A DNA stretch of 11,601 nt, taken from assembly GCA_937890525.1 (NCBI GenBank), contig CALADI010000013.1, forward strand, positions 1 to 11,601, read 5' to 3'. Origin of the DNA: an uncultured Clostridia bacterium. Lineage in GTDB: Bacteria; Bacillota; Clostridia; Oscillospirales; Oscillospiraceae. This document shows positions 1 through 6,673 of the stretch, one piece after another; position 1 is the stretch's first letter, and every line of letters begins with the position of its first letter. Both the position numbers and the translations under genes were made by a program. The notes beneath the pieces were generated by a model. That model saw only the letters and a program-made list of their open reading frames with translations. It made no database searches and was not told where the DNA came from.

Positions 1-44
1 CCCCCATAAGAGACTGTTTCTTTTTTCACTGTCTCTTATGGGGG
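1..44. terminator. Perfect 14-bp inverted repeat, probable terminator at the window edge
   Basis: Bases 1-14 and 31-44 are perfect reverse complements around a 16-nt T-rich loop. The hairpin lies 35 bp past the stop of the minus-strand MerR gene, so it most likely ends that transcript. The U-tract that would complete a minus-strand terminator would lie left of base 1 and cannot be seen. On the plus strand no T-run follows the stem, although the loop contains six consecutive T. It may also serve a gene arriving from the left. Confidence 0.6.
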
Positions 45-79
45 TAGCATATCATGTGCAAATGGGGCGCTTTTTGCAT

Positions 80-901
80 TTAAGGCTCTTTTGGGGAGCA
101 GGGGATGGTGATCATGGTGACATAGTCGCTGTGGGTATTCAGCGCCATTTCGTTCAGACCTTCCTCATAGGCGCAGCCCGACAGGATCAAATCATGATCC
201 TGAGCGTAGTCCAAAATGGAGCGGTAGATCTGGGGCAGCAGGCTCCACTTGCCCACGCAGAATGCCCGGAGGTACTGCCCGGCGGGGAGGATCTCGTCGC
301 ATTCTTCTGCCGTATCCGGCGCATAGGCAAAGAAGGTATCGTATTGATTGAAGTCCCCCGCATGCAAGGCTTCGACCCGGATGCGGCTGCCAAAGCTGTC
401 ATACAGGTGGAACAGCCGCTTCAGCCGCAGGGAGAATTCTGCGGCGATGGAGAAATCGGATTCGTCGTATTTGCCGGAAATGGGGCGGGAGCAGATGATC
501 CTGCGCTGGGGCAGGGTACACAGCTCGATGGCACCGTGGCGGACATTGGCACCCAGATGCATCCGCTGGGATTTCTGCTCCAGAAAGGCGCGGACGGTCA
601 ATAGCTGGTCGATGGATTCATCGATCAGCTTTTTTCGTTGTTCCAACATCCGCGCAAAGGATTCGCCGGGGGCACCGTTCACATATTCCCGAATCTCCTC
701 AATGGACAGCCCTACCTTCCGCAAGGTCAGGATCAGCTCCAGTTGGGCGAACTGGAAGCAGGAATAGTAGTGGTATCCGTTTTCTCCCACGATCTGGGGA
801 CAGAACAGACCGATGTCATTGTAGTAGTGCAGCGTCCGCTTGTTGACGCCTGCCAGCTTGGCAAATTCCCCGGAGGGGTAAAAATAAGGCTGTGAATTCA
901 T
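80..901 (-). CDS. MerR-family transcriptional regulator with C-terminal effector-binding-like domain
   Basis: This 273-aa protein is a dimeric DNA-binding activator or repressor of the cytoplasmic MerR family. Residues about 7-75 form the winged-helix domain: the FAKLAGVNKRTLHYYNDIGL stretch is the classic MerR helix-turn-helix, followed by the wing (NGYHYY) and LRKVGLSIEEI. Residues about 80-115 look like the dimer coiled coil (LEQRKKLIDESIDQLL). Residues about 120-273 resemble the BmrR/GyrI-like ligand-binding fold seen in multidrug-sensing MerR proteins, ending in a Tyr-rich, beta-rich segment (SDYVTMITIP). The start at 901 is chosen because GAGGGA sits 5 nt upstream and the HTH begins just after it; an in-frame extension to 1147 would run through the exporter gene. 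It is divergent from an ABC exporter operon with the 19-bp-spacer promoter that MerR proteins act on, so it probably senses a toxic compound and induces that exporter. The ligand is unknown. The MerR call is firm; the C-terminal domain is less certain. Confidence 0.9.
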   Translation of the reverse strand: MNSQPYFYPSGEFAKLAGVNKRTLHYYNDIGLFCPQIVGENGYHYYSCFQFAQLELILTLRKVGLSIEEIREYVNGAPGESFARMLEQRKKLIDESIDQLLTVRAFLEQKSQRMHLGANVRHGAIELCTLPQRRIICSRPISGKYDESDFSIAAEFSLRLKRLFHLYDSFGSRIRVEALHAGDFNQYDTFFAYAPDTAEECDEILPAGQYLRAFCVGKWSLLPQIYRSILDYAQDHDLILSGCAYEEGLNEMALNTHSDYVTMITIPCSPKEP

Positions 902-912
902 GAAATTCCCTC

Positions 913-943
913 TTGACTGTACAGTTGGTGTACATAGTATGAT
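913..943 (+). promoter_or_regulatory. MerR-type promoter (19-bp spacer) for the ABC exporter operon
   Basis: TTGACT (913-918) and TATGAT (938-943) are both close to sigma-A consensus but are separated by 19 bp rather than 17. An over-long spacer is the hallmark of promoters activated by MerR proteins, which untwist the DNA to realign the two boxes. The expected start of transcription near 950 leaves about 43 nt of leader before the ATG at 993. The adjacent divergent MerR gene is the obvious regulator. Confidence 0.8.
918..934. promoter_or_regulatory. Candidate MerR operator dyad
   Basis: TGTACA at 918-923 and again at 929-934 form an inverted repeat with 5 nt between the arms. It starts at the last base of the -35 box and fills most of the 19-bp spacer of the exporter promoter, where MerR-family dimers bind. 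TGTACA is itself a palindrome, so the two arms are also direct repeats; the true half-site could extend further out. It also covers the predicted start point of the opposing MerR-gene promoter (about 932), which suggests autorepression. Confidence 0.6.
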
Positions 944-967
944 ATCCCACGCAAAGAAAAAAGTCAA
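939..967 (-). promoter_or_regulatory. Sigma-A promoter for the MerR gene
   Basis: Reading the minus strand, TTGACT (967-962) is followed after exactly 17 bp by TATCAT (944-939). Transcription would start near 932 and give a leader of about 30 nt to the MerR start at 901. Its -10 box overlaps the -10 box of the plus-strand exporter promoter (938-943), so the two promoters should compete for RNA polymerase. Confidence 0.65.
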
Positions 968-973
968 TTTAAA

Positions 974-979
974 AGGAGG
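974..979 (+). promoter_or_regulatory. Ribosome binding site deciding the first ABC gene start
   Basis: AGGAGG lies 13 nt before the ATG at 993, rather long spacing but the only good site. It excludes the in-frame ATG at 900, which would place the promoter and operator inside the coding region. Confidence 0.6.
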
Positions 980-992
980 AATCACAGAACTT

Positions 993-2714
993 ATGCGTAG
1001 GATATTTTCCAGTGTAAAGTTAAAAGCCGGACAATTTGCAGGACTTTTGGTGCTGATCCTGCTGTCGGCGGTGGGGCAGATGCTGCTGCCGGCATTTCTG
1101 TCCAACATGATCGGCGAAGGTGTTGCCACAGGGCAGACCGATGCCATCTGGTTCTATGGGGCGATCATGGCGGGGGTGACGTTGTTCTCCTGCGTGATCA
1201 GCTTCCTGTCGGTGAAGATCGCTTCCCACATTTCCACGGATTTTGCCTTTCAGCTTCGGGAGAAGGTGTTTGCTAAGGTGCAGCGTTTCTCCACAGCGGA
1301 GATGGACCGCTTCGGCACGGCCAGCCTCATCACCCGCAGCACCTCGGACATTACCAATGTGCAGAATTTTCTGACGCTGATGCTGCGGGTGGGTCTGCTG
1401 GCGCCTATGATGGCGGTGGCGGGACTGGTGTTCTCGGCATCCACCGGCGGTGAGGTCAGCTCGGTGCTGCTGGTGGCTATTCCGGTGCTGCTGGTGGTGC
1501 TGACGGTCATCATGGTGCTGGCTTCCCGGTATTCCATTCGGCTGCGTCAGAAACTGGATCACATCAACGGACTGTTTCTGGAGACATTGGAGGGCGTGCG
1601 GGTGATCCGGGCGTTCAACAAGCAGCAGACGGAGTGCGCCCGCTTTGAGCAGGGCAACCGGGACTATGCTATGACCGCCATGACCGCCGGTCGGATCACC
1701 AGTCTGCTGATGCCTGCCATCAGCGTGATCTTCGGTGTGACCACCGCGGCGGTGCTGGGCATGGGCGCCCACTATGTCCAGACCGGCGCCATGGAGGTGG
1801 GCTCTCTGGTGGCCAACAGCCAGTACATCAGCATGGTGCTGACCTCGGTGATGATGCTGTCGCTGGTCATCATGATGTTCCCCACCAGCTATGCCTGCGC
1901 CAAGCGGGTAGCGGAGGTCCTGGATACCGACTCCACCATTGCCGACGGCAGCTTTGATGCGTCCAAGCGTCCGCTGCGCTCCACGGTGGAATTCCGCCAT
2001 GTGACCTTCGCCTATCCCGGTGCGGATGAGCCGGTGCTGAAGGATGTGAGCTTCGTCTCCCGCCCCGGAGAGGTGACAGCCATCATTGGCGGCACGGGTC
2101 GGGGCAAGTCCAGTATCCTGAAGCTGATCCCCCGGCTCTATGATCCCATGTTTGGCCAGGTGCTGATCGACGGCGTCAACGCCAAGGAATACCGCACCCA
2201 AGACCTGCGGGATCTGATCGGCTATGTGCCCCAGAAAAATGTGCTGTTTTCCGGGGAGATCGGGGAAAACCTGAACTTCGGTAAGGAAGGCGGCACCCAG
2301 ACCGATTGGCAGCGGGCGGCACATATCGCCTGCGCAGAGGAATTCATCGACCAAAAGAGCGAGGGCTATCATCACCGGGTGGCACAGGGGGGCACCAATC
2401 TGTCCGGCGGACAGCGCCAGCGCCTTGCCATCGCCCGTGCCATGATGAAGCAGCCGGAGATCTATGTGTTCGACGACAGCTTTTCTGCGCTGGATATGAA
2501 AACGGACCGCCAGCTTCGGCAGAATTTGAAGGAGTGCATTGGCGATGCCACCGTCATCATGGTGGCACAGCGGGTCAGCACCATCTTGGATGCGGATCGG
2601 ATCTTGGTGGTGGATGACGGACAGATCGTGGACAGCGGTACCCACGCAGAGCTGATGCAGCGCTGCACGCTCTACCGGGAGATCGCCCAGATCCAGCTGG
2701 GAAAGGAGGCGTGA
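993..2714 (+). CDS. Heterodimeric ABC exporter, subunit 1 (degenerate-site half, BmrC/LmrC/TM287-like)
   Basis: This 573-aa half-transporter has an N-terminal six-helix membrane domain (about 15-300) and a C-terminal nucleotide-binding domain (about 330-573). Walker A is GGTGRGKS (366-373), the Q-loop Gln is 414, the signature LSGGQ is 470-474 and Walker B is YVFDD (491-495). The catalytic Glu is replaced by Asp495 and the H-loop His by Gln526 (VAQR). Both changes mark the non-catalytic half of heterodimeric type IV exporters such as TM287/288 and BmrCD. It supplies an intact LSGGQ to the site formed with the next gene's Walker motifs. The second subunit follows after 5 nt. The divergent MerR gene and the MerR-type promoter suggest inducible multidrug or toxin efflux across the cytoplasmic membrane. 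The substrate cannot be read from sequence. Confidence 0.93.
   Translation: MRRIFSSVKLKAGQFAGLLVLILLSAVGQMLLPAFLSNMIGEGVATGQTDAIWFYGAIMAGVTLFSCVISFLSVKIASHISTDFAFQLREKVFAKVQRFSTAEMDRFGTASLITRSTSDITNVQNFLTLMLRVGLLAPMMAVAGLVFSASTGGEVSSVLLVAIPVLLVVLTVIMVLASRYSIRLRQKLDHINGLFLETLEGVRVIRAFNKQQTECARFEQGNRDYAMTAMTAGRITSLLMPAISVIFGVTTAAVLGMGAHYVQTGAMEVGSLVANSQYISMVLTSVMMLSLVIMMFPTSYACAKRVAEVLDTDSTIADGSFDASKRPLRSTVEFRHVTFAYPGADEPVLKDVSFVSRPGEVTAIIGGTGRGKSSILKLIPRLYDPMFGQVLIDGVNAKEYRTQDLRDLIGYVPQKNVLFSGEIGENLNFGKEGGTQTDWQRAAHIACAEEFIDQKSEGYHHRVAQGGTNLSGGQRQRLAIARAMMKQPEIYVFDDSFSALDMKTDRQLRQNLKECIGDATVIMVAQRVSTILDADRILVVDDGQIVDSGTHAELMQRCTLYREIAQIQLGKEA
2704..2709 (+). promoter_or_regulatory. Ribosome binding site deciding the second ABC gene start
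   Basis: AGGAGG ends 10 nt before the ATG at 2720 but only 1 nt before an in-frame GTG at 2711, so the ATG is the credible start. The site lies inside the last codons of the first ABC gene, favouring coupled translation of the two subunits. Confidence 0.7.
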
Positions 2715-2719
2715 GCCAT

Positions 2720-4462
2720 ATGAAACATACAACGGTATTTAAGCGTTTGCTGGGCTACCTGCGGGTCCACAGACTGCGGCTGATCTTGGTGGTATTTGCT
2801 GCCGTGATCAGCACGGGATTTATGGTGCTTGCCCCTTTCCTTGTGGGCAAGGTGACCACGACGCTGTTTGCCAGCATTGCCGACGGCGTGTTCTACTGGG
2901 AGACTATCGTGTGGCTTCTGGCGGCGCTGGTGGCGCTGTATCTGATCTCTCAGCTATTCACCTTCCTGCAGGGGTTTGTTATGGCGAAGATCACCGCCAA
3001 TGTGATGCAGACCCTCCGCCGGGAGATCGACGAGAAGATGCACCGGCTGAATCTGGCGTATTATGACGGGCACACCCACGGGGATATCCTCAGCGTCATC
3101 ACCAACGATGTGGACACCATCAACAATACCATCAGCCAGAACCTGACCTCGGTGGTGACTCAGGTCACAACGGCGGTGGGCGTGCTCATTATGATGTTCG
3201 CCATCAGCCCCAAGCTGTCCATCATCCCCATTGTGATGGTGCCCCTGTCGCTGCTCAGCGCAGCGGGGGTGATGAAGGCCAGCGAAAAATACTACGCCCA
3301 GCAGCAGGATCTGCTGGGAAAGGTCAACGGCTATGTGGAGGAGATGTACAACGGTCAGTCCGTGGTGCAGGCGTTCAATTATCAGCGCCGGGCGGAGCAG
3401 GGCTTTGCCAAGCTGAACAAGGCGCTGATGACCAGCTCCCGCAAGGCTGAGACCACCGCCGGTGCGGTCAGTCCCATCACCACCTTGGTCAACGATCTGG
3501 GCTATGTGCTCTGTGCCGGAATTGGCTGCCTGTGGGCCATCGCCGGCAGGATCACCGTGGGCAATGTGCAGGCTATGCTGGAATACACATGGCGGTTTGC
3601 TGAGCCTTTCTCCGCCATTGCCGGAATGGTGGGCAGCTTCAGCGCAGCGGCGGCAGCAGGCGAGCGGATCTTCACCCTGCTGGACGCCCAAGAGGAGCTT
3701 CCCGACCGGAAAGCGTGCGTCATCCCCCGGGAGCGCAAGGGCGCAGTCACCTTCCGGAATGTCCAGTTCGGTTATACCCCGGATCATCTGCTGATGAAGG
3801 GGATCGACCTGACGGTGCAGCCCGGTCAGAAGGTGGCCATCGTGGGCCCCACCGGTGCAGGAAAGACAACCCTCATCAACCTGCTGATGCGGTTCTATGA
3901 ACTGAACGGCGGCACCATCACGGTGGATGGGGTCAGCACCACGGATATGCCCCGGCAAGAACTGCGGGATCGGTTCGGCATGGTGCTTCAGGACACATGG
4001 CTCTATGAGGGCACCATTGCCGAGAACATCGGCTACGCCGATGAGCACATGGACAGAGAGCGGATCGTGGCAGCCGCCAAATCCGCCTGCGCCCACAGTT
4101 TTATCAAGACCCTGCCGGGTGGATACGACATGGTGCTGTCCAAAGGAGCGGAGAATATCTCTCAGGGTGAGCGCCAGCTTTTGACCATCGCCCGGGCCAT
4201 TGCATCGGATCCGGAGATCATGATTTTGGACGAAGCCACCAGCAATGTGGATACCCACACCGAGGTGCTGATCCAGAATGCCATGGCGGAATTGATGAAG
4301 GGACGCACCAGCTTCGTCATCGCCCACCGGCTGTCCACCATCCGGGATGCGGACATGATCCTGTATATGGAGCATGGCGACATCAAGGAGGTCGGCAGTC
4401 ACGAGGAACTGATGGAGCGCGGGGGCAAGTATGCCGCCCTGTACATGAGCCAGTTCGCCTGA
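2720..4462 (+). CDS. Heterodimeric ABC exporter, subunit 2 (catalytic half, BmrD/LmrD/TM288-like)
   Basis: This 580-aa half-transporter pairs with the preceding gene. The membrane domain spans about residues 15-310 with hydrophobic helices near 20-45, 63-85, 145-185 and 255-310. The nucleotide-binding domain has Walker A GPTGAGKT (376-383), Walker B MILDE with catalytic Glu505, the D-loop following ATSNVD, and H-loop His536 (IAHR). Its own signature is degenerate: ISQGE (480-484) instead of LSGGQ. Its intact Walker A, Walker B and H-loop therefore work with subunit 1's LSGGQ to form the one hydrolysing site, while the other composite site is broken on both sides. This is the expected asymmetric arrangement of a heterodimeric exporter. 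The gene starts 5 nt after its partner and ends at a hairpin shared with the convergent DUF1292 gene. Confidence 0.94.
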   Translation: MKHTTVFKRLLGYLRVHRLRLILVVFAAVISTGFMVLAPFLVGKVTTTLFASIADGVFYWETIVWLLAALVALYLISQLFTFLQGFVMAKITANVMQTLRREIDEKMHRLNLAYYDGHTHGDILSVITNDVDTINNTISQNLTSVVTQVTTAVGVLIMMFAISPKLSIIPIVMVPLSLLSAAGVMKASEKYYAQQQDLLGKVNGYVEEMYNGQSVVQAFNYQRRAEQGFAKLNKALMTSSRKAETTAGAVSPITTLVNDLGYVLCAGIGCLWAIAGRITVGNVQAMLEYTWRFAEPFSAIAGMVGSFSAAAAAGERIFTLLDAQEELPDRKACVIPRERKGAVTFRNVQFGYTPDHLLMKGIDLTVQPGQKVAIVGPTGAGKTTLINLLMRFYELNGGTITVDGVSTTDMPRQELRDRFGMVLQDTWLYEGTIAENIGYADEHMDRERIVAAAKSACAHSFIKTLPGGYDMVLSKGAENISQGERQLLTIARAIASDPEIMILDEATSNVDTHTEVLIQNAMAELMKGRTSFVIAHRLSTIRDADMILYMEHGDIKEVGSHEELMERGGKYAALYMSQFA

Positions 4463-4477
4463 GAAAAACGATAAAAT

Positions 4478-4505
4478 ATCCCCCGTTCCAGCAGGAACGG
4501 GGGAT
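4478..4505. terminator. Convergent terminator between ABC operon and DUF1292 gene
   Basis: A perfect 12-bp stem (4478-4489 with 4494-4505) closes a 4-nt AGCA loop. In the minus direction the stem is followed by a U-rich run (complement of 4463-4476), so it is a proper terminator for the DUF1292 gene. In the plus direction no T-tract follows, so termination of the ABC transcript would rely on the stem alone and be weaker. Confidence 0.8.
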
Positions 4506-4512
4506 GCTGCCA

Positions 4513-4797
4513 TTATTCAAAGGTGAAAATGTCCTTGAAACGCTCTTTGAACACCTCGTAGACGGCGTTGAGGGTCTCTTCGTCGCTGACGGTGACGAAA
4601 GACTCCGAGCCATCGGCGTGGGGCTCCACCTCCAGAATGACCACCTCGGCGGCCTCATCATCCGGGGGCAGCAGGATCAGATATTCGCTGTCGTTGTAGT
4701 CCACCGAGTCGATCAGCTCGAACTCCACCTCGTTGCCTTCTTCGTCGGTGAGGGAGATGATGCTGGATTCGTCGTTCAGGATCTCTTCGTTTTCCAT
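4513..4797 (-). CDS. DUF1292 (YrzB-like) small acidic protein
   Basis: This 94-aa cytoplasmic protein has no signal peptide or membrane segment. It is very rich in Asp and Glu. Its pattern (ISLTDEEGNEVEFELIDSVDY, then YLILLPPDDEAAEVVILEVE, then ending in a predicted helix VYEVFKERFKDIFTF) is that of the DUF1292 family, common in Firmicutes and often found near Holliday-junction resolvase and alanyl-tRNA synthetase genes. That usual context is absent here. The family has no established biochemical function. The start at 4797 has AGGAGG 8 nt upstream and a near-consensus promoter behind it. It is monocistronic and ends at a strong terminator. Confidence 0.85.
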   Translation of the reverse strand: MENEEILNDESSIISLTDEEGNEVEFELIDSVDYNDSEYLILLPPDDEAAEVVILEVEPHADGSESFVTVSDEETLNAVYEVFKERFKDIFTFE

Positions 4798-4829
4798 GGG
4801 GGAAACCTCCTTGTGTTGGGATTTTGTTC

Positions 4830-4858
4830 ATTGTACCAAGCGGGGCGCATTCTGTCAA
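4830..4858 (-). promoter_or_regulatory. Sigma-A promoter for the DUF1292 gene
   Basis: On the minus strand TTGACA (4858-4853, perfect -35) and TACAAT (4835-4830) are separated by exactly 17 bp. This is close to consensus and predicts strong housekeeping expression with a leader of about 25-30 nt. Confidence 0.85.
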
Positions 4859-4870
4859 GGACGGCGGAAC

Positions 4871-4899
4871 TTGACGGGCATTTTTGGCTGTGGTAAAAT
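4871..4899 (+). promoter_or_regulatory. Sigma-A promoter for the Nudix gene at 4934
   Basis: TTGACG (4871-4876) and TAAAAT (4894-4899) are separated by 17 bp, with the AGGAGG of the Nudix gene 20 nt downstream. It is back to back with the DUF1292 promoter: only 12 bp separate the two -35 boxes. Confidence 0.75.
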
Positions 4900-4933
4900 G
4901 CCTACCAGAGTCTTGCTTCAGGAGGAAGATCCC

Positions 4934-5440
4934 ATGGAATACAATGATGTATACGATGCCCAGCGCAATCTCACGCGACGCCGCCACCTGCGGGGGACGC
5001 CTTGGGCAGAGGGAGAATACGGACTGGTGGTCTGCGTCTGGGTGCACGACGGGCACGGCAATCTGCTGCTGACCCTGCGTGCGCCGGAGAAGATCATGGG
5101 CGGCACATGGGAAAATTCCGGCGGCAGCGCCTTGGCTGGGGAGACCAGTCTGGAGGCCATCCGGCGGGAGTTGTTTGAGGAAACGGGGATCCGGGCGCAG
5201 CCGGAGGAATTTGAGCTGCTGGAGAGCCTGCGGGAGCGGAGCAGTTTCTATGATTTCTACTGCGTGGAAAAGCAGGTCCCCTTGGAGCAGATCGTCCTTC
5301 AGCCGGGAGAAACGGTGGATGCCCGATGGGTCAGCTTCCGCAAGATGCACGACATGATCCGGCAAAAGCGGGTCTGCCCACCGGTAGCGGAGCGGTTCCT
5401 GCGCCATGAATCCCTGCTGCTGCGCCGGCAGAAGCCCTAA
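4934..5440 (+). CDS. Nudix hydrolase
   Basis: This 168-aa soluble enzyme should cleave a nucleoside diphosphate linked to another group (NDP-X) with Mg2+. The Nudix box is complete at residues 64-86: Gly64, five residues, Glu70, seven residues, then RELFEETGI with the metal-binding Glu79, Glu82 and Glu83. The N-terminal part (VYDAQRNLTRRRHLRG, then EYGLVVCVWVHD) resembles the YfcD/isopentenyl-diphosphate-isomerase-like branch of Nudix proteins rather than MutT proper. Substrate cannot be assigned from sequence. ATG at 4934 is chosen because AGGAGG lies 8 nt upstream and a promoter sits just before it; in-frame upstream codons would overlap the promoter. The gene is monocistronic with its own terminator. 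Confidence 0.88.
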   Translation: MEYNDVYDAQRNLTRRRHLRGTPWAEGEYGLVVCVWVHDGHGNLLLTLRAPEKIMGGTWENSGGSALAGETSLEAIRRELFEETGIRAQPEEFELLESLRERSSFYDFYCVEKQVPLEQIVLQPGETVDARWVSFRKMHDMIRQKRVCPPVAERFLRHESLLLRRQKP

Positions 5441-5450
5441 AAAACAATAC

Positions 5451-5510
5451 CCCCCTGACAGGGAAGCGGTTCGTAGGAGAATGAACTGCCCATGTCAGGG
5501 GGATTTTTTT
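5451..5510. terminator. Bidirectional rho-independent terminator
   Basis: A perfect 10-bp stem (5451-5460 with 5493-5502) encloses a 32-nt loop that can itself pair (GGTTC at 5468-5472 with GAAC near 5483), extending the hairpin. Seven T follow at 5504-5510, ending the plus-strand Nudix transcript. On the minus strand the A-rich run at 5439-5448 becomes a U-rich tail, ending the cysteine desulfurase transcript. Confidence 0.88.
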
Positions 5511-5515
5511 ATGGA

Positions 5516-6658
5516 TCAGCGGCGGGAAGCCTTCTTCTGATAGGGCAGGACACGGCGTTCCAGCGCATCTGCCAGAAGGTCGATCTCCTGCTGGGTGTTA
5601 TACCGGCACAGGGAGACCCGGAATGCCCCGTCGATGACCTCGGGGCGGACATTCATGGCGGTCAGCACATGGCTGCGGTGCCCCTTGGCGCAGGCGGAGC
5701 CGGCGCTGACGCAGATGCCGTCCTCCTGAAGCAGGTTCAGGGTATTTTGGGTGGGTACCCCGGGGACGGAGAGGGAAAGGATGTGGGGGGCATCGTGGGC
5801 GCCGTTGATCTGCACCCCCTCCATGGCGCTGACCCGCTGGATCAGATGATCCCGCAGAGCGGCTTCGTGGGCAATATCTTGGGAGAGGGTCTTGGCTCCG
5901 GCGGCGCAGGCAGCGGCAAAGCCCATGATGGCGGGCATAGCTTCTGTTCCGCTGCGAAGTCCGGATTCCTGCCCACCGCCGTAGAGGTAGGGGGGCAGAG
6001 AACGCAGCCGGGGACTGATATACAGCGCACCGGCGCCCTTGGGGCCGTGGATCTTATGGGAGGACACGCTGATGAGGTCTGCCCCCAAGGTCTTGGCTTG
6101 GAAGGGGACTTTCAGAAATCCCTGCACCGCATCGGTGTGGAACACGGCATCCGGGCAGACCCGGTGCACCAGCTTGGCCATCTGGGCGATGGGCATGACG
6201 GCGCCGGTCTCGTTGTTCACCATCATAATGGACACAAGGAAAGTATCCGGACGGAGCGCCTGCTTTAGGGCATCGAGGGTGATCCGACCCAGAGCGTCCG
6301 GGGCGAGATAAGTCACCTCGTAGCCTTGGGCTTCCAGTTCCTTCATGGGATGCTCGATGGCGTGGTGCTCGATGGCGGTGGTGATGATGTGACGATTTTT
6401 CTTGCCGAAGCGTTTGGCAGTGGAAAAGATTGCCCAGTTATCGGCTTCCGTGCCGCCGGAGGTGAAGAACACACGATCCGGCTGTGCGCCCATGGCGGCG
6501 GCGGTCTGAGCACGGGCGGTGCGGAGCGCCTTGGCGCCCTCGATGCCGAAACTGTACAGGGCGCTGGGGTTTGCCCAGCCGGTGGTCAGGGCTTTGACCA
6601 TGGCATCCACGGCTTCGGGGCAGGGCTTTGTGGTGGCAGAGTTATCCAAATAGATCAT
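5516..6658 (-). CDS. Cysteine desulfurase (NifS/IscS family, PLP-dependent)
   Basis: This 380-aa class V aminotransferase-fold enzyme removes sulfur from L-cysteine, giving alanine and an enzyme persulfide for Fe-S clusters or thiolated tRNA. The start YLDNSATTKP is canonical. PLP-site residues visible are the His of the TTAIEHH block (98), Asp176 and Gln179 in HTDAVQ, and the Schiff-base Lys202 in SSHKIHGPKG. The catalytic Cys323 lies in SAGSACAKGHRSHVL, with the short loop typical of NifS-type enzymes found beside tRNA-thiolation genes. It is the last gene of the Nudix-mnmE operon: its AAGGAA site is 7 nt before the ATG and only 15 nt separate it from mnmE. No IscU, IscR, ThiI or MnmA gene is beside it, so the sulfur acceptor is not evident. 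The link to mnmE suggests supply for s2U34 in tRNA, which is inference. It ends just before a bidirectional terminator. Confidence 0.95.
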   Translation of the reverse strand: MIYLDNSATTKPCPEAVDAMVKALTTGWANPSALYSFGIEGAKALRTARAQTAAAMGAQPDRVFFTSGGTEADNWAIFSTAKRFGKKNRHIITTAIEHHAIEHPMKELEAQGYEVTYLAPDALGRITLDALKQALRPDTFLVSIMMVNNETGAVMPIAQMAKLVHRVCPDAVFHTDAVQGFLKVPFQAKTLGADLISVSSHKIHGPKGAGALYISPRLRSLPPYLYGGGQESGLRSGTEAMPAIMGFAAACAAGAKTLSQDIAHEAALRDHLIQRVSAMEGVQINGAHDAPHILSLSVPGVPTQNTLNLLQEDGICVSAGSACAKGHRSHVLTAMNVRPEVIDGAFRVSLCRYNTQQEIDLLADALERRVLPYQKKASRR

Positions 6659-6673
6659 AATTTCGTTCCTTCT

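Noticed and set aside
1020..2732. Long minus-strand open frame (about 570 codons) opposite the first ABC gene
   Set aside because: It is an antisense shadow of a gene with all ABC motifs. Its composition is His/Gln-rich, as expected for the complement of GC-rich code, and it has no binding site or family motif.
2954..4513. Long minus-strand open frame opposite the second ABC gene
   Set aside because: Same shadow effect; its start runs through the convergent terminator and the DUF1292 end, and no motif is recognisable.
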